A stretch of 7,796 bases of DNA from Patescibacteria group bacterium (GTDB taxonomy: Bacteria > Patescibacteriota > Microgenomatia > UBA10105 > UBA927): NCBI GenBank assembly GCA_003545435.1, contig DPYI01000059.1:29933-37728 (forward strand), read 5' to 3'. Made by a program: the position numbers and the translations under genes. The notes beneath the pieces were generated by a model. That model was not told the DNA's origin. It ran no database searches and worked only from the letters and a program-made list of their open reading frames with translations. How positions within the stretch are numbered: position 1 is the first letter of the stretch; the number at the start of each line of letters is the position of its first letter. Below, in pieces: positions 1 to 5,449 of the stretch.

Positions 1-13
1 TTTACTATAAGGC

Positions 14-43
14 TTGCGGGGACGTGCCGTTTCGGAGTACAAT
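14..43 (+). promoter_or_regulatory. Possible sigma70-type promoter of the C39-like peptidase gene
   Basis: A TTGCGG hexamer (14-19) and a TACAAT hexamer (38-43) are separated by 18 bases. Transcription would begin near base 50 and give a leader of about 40 bases that carries the AGGGAG Shine-Dalgarno sequence ahead of the ATG at 90. This fits the downstream ATG better than the one at 24, which would lie upstream of the transcript start. The -35 match is only moderate and nothing left of the window is visible. Confidence 0.35.
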
Positions 44-89
44 AATCCAACTTTACCCCGTTCCGACAAGAAAAATTAGGGAGCACTCT

Positions 90-686
90 ATGGGCAGATC
101 GCATGTCGCACCGATTCAACAACCATCCAATTATACCTGCGGACCGGCAGCGCTCAAAACTGCACTTCACATATTCGGCATTCATAAATCACTGGAATCG
201 CTTATTGAACTGTGCAAAACCACAAGAAACGGAACAACGACAAAAAATCTCATTCGGGCAATCAGTACATTCGGATTTCCGGTATTGGCCATAGAATACG
301 CGACGCTCACGCATCTTCAGAGCGCCCTCAAATACTCGCCGAATAATGTCCGAGCGATTATGGTAAGTTATCTCTATGATCTGGATAAAAAAAACCGTCC
401 GCATCCGGATTCCGGCCATTGGGCAACCGTATCATCCTATTTGCCTAGCAAAAATAGAATTGTTCTTTTTGACAGCGCCTCCAATTCAAGGAAATCATAC
501 AACTGGCAGGAATTCCGCAAGAGATGGAAAGATTACGACTGGAAACGGAAAAAGGTGGGGCTCAGAGGCCATAAATTTCAGCTTATCCGCCACTGGCAGC
601 CTCAACTTATGTTTGTTTTTGGGAAAAGCGTTGAGAGTCTGCCGAAGTTTTCGATTTCTACATCAAAACTCTTCCTTCCTTCTTAA
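90..686 (+). CDS. C39-like (papain-fold) cysteine peptidase domain protein
   Basis: A 198-residue protein built around a papain-like peptidase C39 fold. The cysteine motif QPSNYTCGPAAL lies near the N-terminus: Cys17 is the candidate nucleophile and Gln11, six residues before it, the oxyanion-hole residue. The motif GHWATV supplies His110 and the following VLFDSAS supplies Asp128, completing a Cys-His-Asp set in the expected order. No transporter domains, signal peptide or membrane segment are visible, so this is a stand-alone domain, unlike the C39 domains fused to bacteriocin ABC exporters. The ATG at 90 is preferred to the one at 24 because AGGGAG (78-83) sits six bases before it and the conserved motif follows directly; the longer start adds 22 unremarkable residues. 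The 3' end overlaps the opposing ATP-grasp gene by 24 bases. Substrate is unknown: it could cleave a peptide, an isopeptide or another amide. Confidence 0.8.
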   Translation: MGRSHVAPIQQPSNYTCGPAALKTALHIFGIHKSLESLIELCKTTRNGTTTKNLIRAISTFGFPVLAIEYATLTHLQSALKYSPNNVRAIMVSYLYDLDKKNRPHPDSGHWATVSSYLPSKNRIVLFDSASNSRKSYNWQEFRKRWKDYDWKRKKVGLRGHKFQLIRHWQPQLMFVFGKSVESLPKFSISTSKLFLPS

Positions 687-1676
687 CGGATTTCTCCTGA
701 GAACCGAACGGATGATGTCCCATATCAAATCAGGAAACGTCATGCCTGCGGCTTTTGCAGACATGGTCATGCTGTAGAGTTCATCATCATCCAGTCCCGG
801 ATTGGGATTTGCCTCCAGAATCAGAAGCGTATGATCATTCTTAAGCCGCGCATCAATTCTCGTAAAATCCCGGAATCCCAATACCACAAACGTACGCTTT
901 ACAATACGTTCAAACATGAGGAGTTGTTCTTCTGATAAAACAGCAAGAACGGTTTTTGACCGGAAATACTCCGGATCATTTTCATTCCATCGTTCGGAAA
1001 ATGTCAAAAATTCCGGATGTGGAGACGGTTTGTAGACGATTTCAGCAGGAGGCAGCATGAGAGGTCCCTCCTCTTTTTCCAGCACAGTGATCTGGAATTC
1101 TCTCCCTGTAATAAATTCTTCTGCATAGACATCCTGCCCAAACCTCCTTATGCGATCCTGGACAACTGTTTGTAACGCATCTTTATCCTTTACAAACGAC
1201 GTTTTTTCAATCCCCACACTGCAGTGTTCATGAGCGAGCTTTACGATAACCGGAAAAACAAACGGTGTATATATTTTTTCTTTTCCTCCTGTGTGAAACA
1301 CCTGCCAGGCCGGAGTCGGAAGTCTATGCAAATCAAGAGCTTTTTTCATCATCACCTTATCAACAAAGGTAAAATTCTCATATGTCGCTCCTGCAAACGG
1401 AATCCCGTGTTTCGTGAGCTCTTCCATAGCCTGTAAGCTCAGAGGAAGATCCGAACCTGTCCAATCAATAAGGTTTATGATGCAATCAGCACGTATATTC
1501 GCAATGGTTTTTTGAATCGAATATTCGGAAAGTCCAACCAACTTCGGAGTGGCCCCTTTGGTGATGAGAGCTTGGGCAATTTTTTTGGCGGAAAGTACCG
1601 TATCCTCCTCTGCTATCGAGTATGGACCTTGTAAGGCACGTTTGGTGGGCTCGCTATAGAGAATTGCGATTGTCAT
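663..1676 (-). CDS. ATP-grasp ligase, D-Ala-D-Ala ligase-like
   Basis: A 337-residue ATP-grasp enzyme of the D-alanine-D-alanine ligase-like group (COG1181 type), expected to join a carboxylate to an amine through an acyl phosphate with ATP. Residues 62-100 (CIINLIDWTG...GIPFAGAT) match the ligase N-terminal lobe. PVIVKLAHEHCSVGI (142-156) holds the ATP-binding lysine K146 and the flexible glycine/serine loop. EEFITGREF (186-194) is the second ATP-binding strand. The metal ligands are likely D275 (RIDARLK), E288 and N290 (ILEANPNPGL). The terminal motif differs from the canonical Ddl EVNTxPG, and no Ddl substrate tyrosine is obvious, so a dedicated cell-wall Ddl is not assured. The start overlaps the recombinase stop in an ATGA, has no Shine-Dalgarno sequence, and is probably translated by coupling. 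It converges on the C39-like peptidase gene with a 24-base overlap. The substrate pair is unknown. Confidence 0.85.
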   Translation of the reverse strand: MTIAILYSEPTKRALQGPYSIAEEDTVLSAKKIAQALITKGATPKLVGLSEYSIQKTIANIRADCIINLIDWTGSDLPLSLQAMEELTKHGIPFAGATYENFTFVDKVMMKKALDLHRLPTPAWQVFHTGGKEKIYTPFVFPVIVKLAHEHCSVGIEKTSFVKDKDALQTVVQDRIRRFGQDVYAEEFITGREFQITVLEKEEGPLMLPPAEIVYKPSPHPEFLTFSERWNENDPEYFRSKTVLAVLSEEQLLMFERIVKRTFVVLGFRDFTRIDARLKNDHTLLILEANPNPGLDDDELYSMTMSAKAAGMTFPDLIWDIIRSVLRRNPLRRKEEF

Positions 1677-2647
1677 TGTCGATGAAATCGTTCATGAATT
1701 TTTTTTAATTGCGGGTTGGTAATATGAGTATAAATTTGCGTCGTGGAAATATTTTTGTGCCCGAGCATTTCCTGGATCGCCCGAAGGTCTGCTCCAGCTG
1801 ACAGAAGATCGGTAGCGAAACTATGGCGAAGACCGTGCGGTGTGATTTTCATGGATAACTTTGCCTTCTTTACGTATTTTTCCACAGACCGTTCAACGGA
1901 TCGAGCTGACAACCGCAGGCTTTCCCCAAACCGATCGTTGTCCTTTGGTTTTTTTCCGCCGTAACGGATAAAAAGAGGAGGAAGCATGTCCGTTCTGTTC
2001 TCCATGTATCGGGATAGCCACCGTACGGCAGAATCGGATAAAAAGACGACTCTGGGCCGCCTTCCTTTCCCGATGACGCCGAATTCTTTCCGGTCAAAAT
2101 TTATTTGATCCCGATTAAGTTTCACTAATTCTGACACGCGAAGTCCTGTGGAAAAAAGCGTTTCCAGAATTGCCTTGTCCCGGAGACCATCCGGCTTTCC
2201 GATTTCAGGCATGGAAAGCAATCGCTCTACGTCATCTCTTCCTAAAAATTTCAGGCTGCGCGATTCTGCTTTTGGCAGGTCAATTCTGTCGGGAGATACG
2301 ACAGGAATGTCCCGTTTGATACAGTATTTTAAAAATGACCGCAATGCAATAAGATGATAGTTTTGCGTGATGCGTTTGAGCGTTATCCCTTTCTCATACG
2401 CATACCGGGATAGAAACAGCCGATACTGCCGTATGGATTCTAATGTAATATGGCTTGTTGTTACCTTCTGCCATTGGATGCGATGTGCATCATGATCTTC
2501 CCTATCAGGGGAGGAGAGTGAACCGGAGGAGAGAAAGTCCATGAATCGGTTCAGGTAATGCCGGTAATTTCGGATTGTGAGATGTGAAACATTCCGTTCA
2601 ATTTCCAGATGTTCCAAAAATTGATCAACAAGCGTAGGAAGATTCAT
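1673..2647 (-). CDS. XerC/XerD-family tyrosine recombinase
   Basis: A 324-residue site-specific tyrosine recombinase. Residues 1-115 form the SAM-like core-binding domain (NVSHLTIRNYRHYLNRFMDFL), and the rest is the catalytic domain. All catalytic residues are visible: R170 (STGLRVSEL), K194 (VIGKGRRPR), H271 and R274 (PHGLRHSFATDLL), H297 (MLGHKN) and the nucleophile Y306 (TTQIYTH). It is somewhat longer than a typical Xer protein (about 300), because of extra residues around 41-67 and 226-248. It could be the cell's single Xer protein for chromosome dimer resolution, or an integrase serving a local element. It is the first gene of a leftward unit and its TGA overlaps the ATG of the ATP-grasp gene, an unusual partner for a Xer gene. 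A dif-like sequence lies 50-80 bases upstream. The ATG at 2647 follows an AT-rich repeat and has no Shine-Dalgarno sequence. Confidence 0.93.
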   Translation of the reverse strand: MNLPTLVDQFLEHLEIERNVSHLTIRNYRHYLNRFMDFLSSGSLSSPDREDHDAHRIQWQKVTTSHITLESIRQYRLFLSRYAYEKGITLKRITQNYHLIALRSFLKYCIKRDIPVVSPDRIDLPKAESRSLKFLGRDDVERLLSMPEIGKPDGLRDKAILETLFSTGLRVSELVKLNRDQINFDRKEFGVIGKGRRPRVVFLSDSAVRWLSRYMENRTDMLPPLFIRYGGKKPKDNDRFGESLRLSARSVERSVEKYVKKAKLSMKITPHGLRHSFATDLLSAGADLRAIQEMLGHKNISTTQIYTHITNPQLKKIHERFHRQ

Positions 2648-2650
2648 AAG

Positions 2651-2684
2651 TTAATAAAGTTTATAAAGTTGAAAGTTCGTAAAG
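2651..2684. repeat. Degenerate short tandem repeat upstream of the recombinase gene
   Basis: Four head-to-tail copies of a TTnnTAAAG unit are readable on the + strand: TTAATAAAG (2651-2659), TTTATAAAG (2660-2668), a shortened TTGAAAG (2669-2675) and TTCGTAAAG (2676-2684). They fill the 5' leader region of the recombinase gene. They might bind a protein or be a low-complexity intergenic repeat; the sequence alone does not decide. Confidence 0.6.
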
Positions 2685-2699
2685 TAATTCTTTGAAAAT

Positions 2700-2740
2700 A
2701 TGTCACTACAATTAACAATGTACGACTTATGTGACATTGT
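2700..2740. promoter_or_regulatory. Nested inverted repeats, candidate operator between divergent genes
   Basis: Two perfect 7-base inverted repeats interlock here: ATGTCAC (2700-2706) with GTGACAT (2731-2737), and ACAATGT (2715-2721) with ACATTGT (2734-2740). They lie between the leftward recombinase gene and the rightward TIM-barrel gene and cover the predicted recombinase promoter. A repressor, or the recombinase itself, could bind here. Confidence 0.4.
2701..2728. other. Possible Xer/dif-like half-conserved site upstream of the recombinase
   Basis: Split as 11-6-11, the arms are TGTCACTACAA (2701-2711) and ATGTACGACTT (2718-2728) around TTAACA. The right arm matches the right arm of the more symmetric site at 3638-3665 at 9 of 11 bases, including TGTACGAC. 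The left arm is related only if a one-base shift is allowed. The same stretch also contains other inverted repeats, so an operator is an equally good reading. Confidence 0.3.
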
Positions 2741-2743
2741 CAA
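2717..2743 (-). promoter_or_regulatory. Possible leftward promoter of the recombinase/ATP-grasp unit
   Basis: On the minus strand a perfect TTGACA (2743-2738) is followed 15 bases later by TACATT (2722-2717). Transcription would start near 2710 and give a leader of about 60 bases. The spacer is shorter than ideal, so the -10 assignment is uncertain. The overlap with the nested inverted repeats would allow repression. Confidence 0.35.
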
Positions 2744-2751
2744 GATACCAG

Positions 2752-2781
2752 TTGGTCTTATGTGTTTTCGTATCGTATACT
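2752..2781 (+). promoter_or_regulatory. Promoter placing the start at the TIM-barrel ATG (leaderless)
   Basis: TTGGTC (2752-2757) and TATACT (2776-2781) are 18 bases apart. The ATG at 2788 begins six bases after the -10 hexamer, so the predicted first transcribed base coincides with the initiation codon. The absence of a Shine-Dalgarno sequence agrees with a leaderless mRNA. Confidence 0.5.
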
Positions 2782-2787
2782 TACATA

Positions 2788-3336
2788 ATGAAACTCGGTA
2801 TAAAAGTCGGCCCTCAAAAACACAGTATTGATGATCTGGAAGAAACACACGCTCCGTTTGCGGAAGTCTGGTTTCAGATAGATAAAAAGGACGACTACAA
2901 TGAGCTTTTTTCATATCTTACAAAGAGAAAGATTGATGCGGGACTCCATTTCTGGGGATTAACACGCGACGGATTCATGCCGACCATCTCATACAATGAT
3001 CCCGCTCTATTGCAGGAATCAGTTGATTTAATCAGACAAACCATTGATATTGCAGCAGACAACCATTTTTCCTACGTCAATATCCATCCCGGAAACCGGG
3101 TAAGAATGCGTGTTGATTTCCAAACGCATATTTTTACGCCGGCATCGGATCCTGCGCAAACAAAAATAATTGAAGATCAATTTCTGGGAACCATCCACAA
3201 TCTCTCTGTCTATAGCAGCAGTAGGAATGTCGTCTTAACCGTCGAAACAGTCCCGATGAACATCGTCAAACCATGGGATGGAAACCGATCAGGAAAAACG
3301 TACCCTCGGTTGGGATCTGTAACTCCCAAAAATTGA
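2788..3336 (+). pseudogene. Truncated xylose-isomerase-like TIM-barrel protein (sugar isomerase / AP endonuclease 2 family)
   Basis: An open frame of 182 residues beginning MKLGIKVG. It resembles the N-terminal two thirds of the xylose-isomerase-like TIM barrel family, which includes sugar-phosphate isomerases/epimerases and endonuclease IV relatives. Candidate metal-binding residues are H54 (GLHFWG), H100 (YVNIHPGN) and E153 (LTVETVP). Members usually have about 250-290 residues; here the frame stops right after the Glu strand, so the last barrel strands and remaining ligands are missing. The stop (TGA at 3334) follows an A5 run. Shifting frame there keeps 75 codons open to 3557, but those residues do not look like a barrel C-terminus. 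The start at 2788 is chosen over an upstream ATG at 2731 because the promoter lies between them and the first strand (KLGIKVG) begins there. It is probably decayed or deleted at its 3' end; a short functional variant is less likely. Confidence 0.7.
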
Positions 3337-3433
3337 GGCTGGTTTTGAGCTCCTGTAGTGCCCCAGGACGGCTTTCTCACTCCATCAACGTATATGATTA
3401 CGTCTTGTATTTAGATGATAATACCGACCTATC

Positions 3434-3464
3434 CGTGAAATGGGGGAGAGGGAGGAATTTCACG
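3434..3464. repeat. 8-bp inverted repeat with an all-purine loop
   Basis: CGTGAAAT (3434-3441) pairs perfectly with ATTTCACG (3457-3464) across a 15-base loop made only of G and A (GGGGGAGAGGGAGGA). The loop would expose a Shine-Dalgarno-like GGAGG. No U-run follows, so it is not a standard terminator. Confidence 0.45.
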
Positions 3465-3637
3465 AAAAATCATGAAAAACCCGTGAGCAGAACCCCGAAA
3501 AACAGGGACGGGAAATCGATATATTTTTTTGTTAAATCTTGGTGGAGAATAAAATAAATGTTTACAAATAATTTTCCATTTTCCATTTTCAATTCGTCAG
3601 CTAACAGACCACTCCCCCCAAGCGCCTCCAACCCATA

Positions 3638-3665
3638 ACGTCGTAAAAGTATTATTGTACGACAT
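3638..3665. other. Xer/dif-like inverted-repeat site
   Basis: The arms ACGTCGTAAAA (3638-3648) and TTGTACGACAT (3655-3665) flank a 6-base centre, GTATTA. Read outward from the centre the arms match at 9 of 11 positions, and over 16 bases (3633-3648 against 3655-3670) at 13 of 16. The 11-6-11 layout is that of XerC/XerD recombination sites, and a Xer-type gene lies about 1 kb away. The sequence does not resemble the E. coli dif consensus closely. Repeats of this quality can arise by chance in AT-rich DNA, so this is a candidate only. Confidence 0.4.
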
Positions 3666-3752
3666 TATAGACCAGATTCCCTCTATATGCTGCCTTGTGG
3701 TTTATTTATATGTCTTCCTAGGGTAAAGACGTTGAATATCTAAAAGCTCCTC

Positions 3753-3772
3753 AGATGCCCTGCAAGGCATCT
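3753..3772. repeat. 7-bp stem hairpin
   Basis: AGATGCC (3753-3759) and GGCATCT (3766-3772) pair perfectly around the six-base loop CTGCAA. No T-run follows on either side, so termination is not indicated. It is one of several small foldable elements in the gene-poor region. Confidence 0.45.
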
Positions 3773-4123
3773 CTCTCCATAATCCCTATATCTTTTTTCC
3801 ATAAATCCTTTACTTTAGTAAGAAGCATCGTTACGTAAAGAGGAGCACAGGTACCCTCCGGCAGAAATACTCTTCATTCTTGCTTGAGCTTCACCCTTGT
3901 GAATACATAAAGCGCGCCATGAGAATATGTTAACGTGGAAATATAAACTGGTGCATACAACACAATACTAGTGTTCGGGTTTTATATAGTAGTTTAATTT
4001 AGCAAGTATTAATGCGACAAACTCATATTTTTGAAGCTAAATTTGAATAATTGTTTATAAATTCTCAAAGGAGGAAATAGAGCGAAATGACGGCCTAAAT
4101 TGACACTTTCAAGGCCTGCCTCG

Positions 4124-4135
4124 CCTCGCGAGAGG
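4124..4135. repeat. Small hairpin with a GNRA-type loop
   Basis: CCTC (4124-4127) and GAGG (4132-4135) close the tetraloop GCGA (4128-4131). GNRA loops are common in structured RNAs. The stem is only four pairs, so alone it is weak evidence. Confidence 0.3.
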
Positions 4136-4159
4136 ATACTTCAAATCAATACGATTTTA

Positions 4160-4173
4160 AGGCTAGCTAGCCT
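4160..4173. repeat. 14-bp perfect palindrome
   Basis: AGGCTAGCTAGCCT is its own reverse complement. Its left half is the GGCTA of the second copy of the dispersed motif, so that copy is effectively mirrored. This could be a dimeric protein-binding site or a fold-back element. Confidence 0.55.
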
Positions 4174-4477
4174 CGACTGGAAAAGACAGTGTATAGCGAG
4201 TCAAGAAAGGGAATTCTCAGTTAGCACTCAAGGCTACACGGCTTCAAATTAAGTATATTTAGCCCATTAATACAATCTGAAGGTCAATTTTTAAAGCTAT
4301 TTTTCAAGAAAAAAAAGCCTTGTTAAATATCTATTTTGGATTGCTATTAAGCTCTAAACATTACTTTTTGAGGCTAATAATCTACAATGGGATATATATG
4401 AAAAATTCAGGTTAGAGCGTAGTAGCAAGAAGAATACCTGTTTTGGAAGCTACTTTCTTCTCTGTCGGGTACTTCTT

Positions 4478-4495
4478 CTCAAGGATATCCTTGAG
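4478..4495. repeat. 18-bp perfect palindrome
   Basis: CTCAAGGATATCCTTGAG is fully self-complementary with no central spacer. Its right half runs directly into the seventh motif copy, CCTTGAGGCTA. The missing loop makes an RNA hairpin less likely than a DNA site bound by a symmetric dimer. It is the longest perfect palindrome noticed in the window. Confidence 0.6.
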
Positions 4496-4622
4496 GCTAA
4501 AAACCTGATCGTGAAGCTGTGAAATGCTCTTCCAGACGTCGTGAAATATATTATCCACATCACTATAGGCTTAATTCCCTCATCAGTATCAAACTATATC
4601 ACTATCCTCCCCCAACCTTTTT

Positions 4623-5444
4623 TCATATACCCCTCCAGCGCGTTGTTGCTAAAAATATTGCGCAGATAATGATACAAACAAGAAAAAATTCAATAACGGT
4701 TTTTTTGTACATCTTCTCAACAAGGTACTGCTGGGCCATACCGACGAGGCTGTAAAATACCGAAGCGATAAACAGCGCTGCCATCATCCGAGGTACCGGC
4801 CAAAACGATAAAATCCAGGTCAACTGGATCATGACAGCAGTAAGGGCAATGGTGGTAGATACTAATCTTCCGCTCACCTTCTCTTCCAGCTCCATAGCCC
4901 AAAGGGACTGAAAAATGAGTATAAAACTTAAAATGCCGATACCGATTATGTTCGGAAACGGTCCGAAACGAAAGGCAAATATCGTCTGCACAAATAAAAA
5001 ATATGTGACAAACGACAAAAGAAATCCGACGGAATGGGCGGCCCTCAGAAGCGCAATCGTCCGGTTTGCTGCAACATTATAAATGTTCTCCGTAAGAAGC
5101 AACGCATAAAATCCGAAGGCGTATAAAAGCGCAATAGGAATCCTTGTCAGCCAGCGCACCGGAAGAAGGAAATAAAAGAGCGCCACAGCTGCAGAATACA
5201 GCGTCGGAAGAATCAAAAGTGTAATCCACTCAATCCCCTTTACATCTTCATGAAGACATACTGCCGTGAGGACAAACGTAAAGAACGATAATGCCAATAC
5301 ACACGCGTACCGGTAATCCGAGGGAACGACTTGGGTAAGAATCAGAATAACCGTCAGGACCACTGTGGCCAGAACAAACCATTGGCGTTTGGAAAGCCCG
5401 ATTTTTGTAAACCATCCTGAAAACAACTTCATGGTCAATTTCAT
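4623..5444 (-). CDS. Polytopic membrane protein of unknown function
   Basis: A 273-residue integral membrane protein with about nine predicted hydrophobic segments, roughly at 22-40, 46-64, 72-93, 101-118, 137-157, 164-183, 195-215, 218-236 and 249-267. The short N-terminus (MKLTMKLFSGWFTKIGLSKRQ) is basic and the C-terminus ends in TTRWRGI. A fairly conserved-looking stretch is FGPFPNIIGIGILSFILIF, followed by a charged loop (MELEEKVSGR). No catalytic or transport motif is recognised and the family is not identified with confidence. The gene starts five bases after the YebC stop and has no Shine-Dalgarno sequence, so it is probably co-transcribed with and translated after YebC. An alternative start is the Met at residue 5. 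It ends at the edge of the gene-poor region and no hairpin-plus-T-run terminator is seen beyond it. Confidence 0.8.
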   Translation of the reverse strand: MKLTMKLFSGWFTKIGLSKRQWFVLATVVLTVILILTQVVPSDYRYACVLALSFFTFVLTAVCLHEDVKGIEWITLLILPTLYSAAVALFYFLLPVRWLTRIPIALLYAFGFYALLLTENIYNVAANRTIALLRAAHSVGFLLSFVTYFLFVQTIFAFRFGPFPNIIGIGILSFILIFQSLWAMELEEKVSGRLVSTTIALTAVMIQLTWILSFWPVPRMMAALFIASVFYSLVGMAQQYLVEKMYKKTVIEFFLVCIIICAIFLATTRWRGI

Positions 5445-5449
5445 TTTTT

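Larger units (their letters stand above)
4029..4499 (+). repeat. Dispersed degenerate motif array, consensus TTTTRARGCTA
   Basis: Seven same-strand copies are visible. Exact consensus copies are TTTTGAAGCTA (4029-4039), TTTTAAGGCTA (4155-4165), TTTTAAAGCTA (4289-4299) and TTTTGAGGCTA (4366-4376). Degenerate copies are ACTCAAGGCTA (4226-4236), TTTGGAAGCTA (4442-4452) and CCTTGAGGCTA (4489-4499). Middle spacings run from about 63 to 77 bases; the outer ones are about 126 and 47. Flanking sequences are not conserved. Possible explanations are binding sites, repeated RNA structural elements or a decayed repeat family. Confidence 0.5.
3337..4622. other. Gene-poor region of about 1.3 kb with palindromes and dispersed motifs
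   Basis: No convincing protein gene is visible here on either strand, and no tRNA, rRNA, tmRNA, RNase P or SRP RNA signature was recognised by eye. AT content looks higher than in the flanking genes, especially from about 3960 to 4380. It contains a dif-like inverted repeat (3638-3665), small hairpins, two long perfect palindromes and a same-strand degenerate motif array (4029-4499). The flanking genes are separated by at most about 140 bases elsewhere in the window, so this gap is exceptional. It may be decayed DNA, a structured non-coding RNA, a recombination module, or an assembly artefact. Confidence 0.7.

Noticed and set aside
24..89. Upstream start of the C39-like peptidase
   Set aside because: It adds 22 residues ahead of the conserved domain, has no Shine-Dalgarno sequence and precedes the likely promoter, whereas the ATG at 90 has AGGGAG six bases upstream.
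376..777. A 133-codon frame spanning the junction of the peptidase and ATP-grasp genes
   Set aside because: It overlaps two well-supported genes and has no motif or start signal.
3334..3414. Recoding of TGA as glycine or tryptophan extending the TIM-barrel gene
   Set aside because: Reading through TGA at 3334 and 3346 gives some protein-like residues but ends at a TAG at 3412. No other gene in the window contains an internal TGA, and several end in TGA.
3480..3532. Rho-independent terminator after the TIM-barrel gene
   Set aside because: The CCCGT/ACGGG pairing (3480-3484 with 3508-3512) is short and interrupted, and the T-run starts more than ten bases after the stem.
3273..3557. A 94-codon rightward frame overlapping the end of the TIM-barrel gene
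   Set aside because: It begins inside the TIM-barrel coding sequence, has no promoter or Shine-Dalgarno sequence, a composition unlike a folded protein and no recognisable motif. It is kept only as a possible frameshift continuation.
3337..4622. CRISPR array or tRNA genes in the gene desert
   Set aside because: The repeated motif is only 11 bases, degenerate and irregularly spaced, and no T-loop signature with matching stems was found on either strand.
4519..4755. A 78-codon rightward frame at the end of the gene desert
   Set aside because: More than half lies antisense to the membrane protein, and the rest has no start signal or family resemblance.
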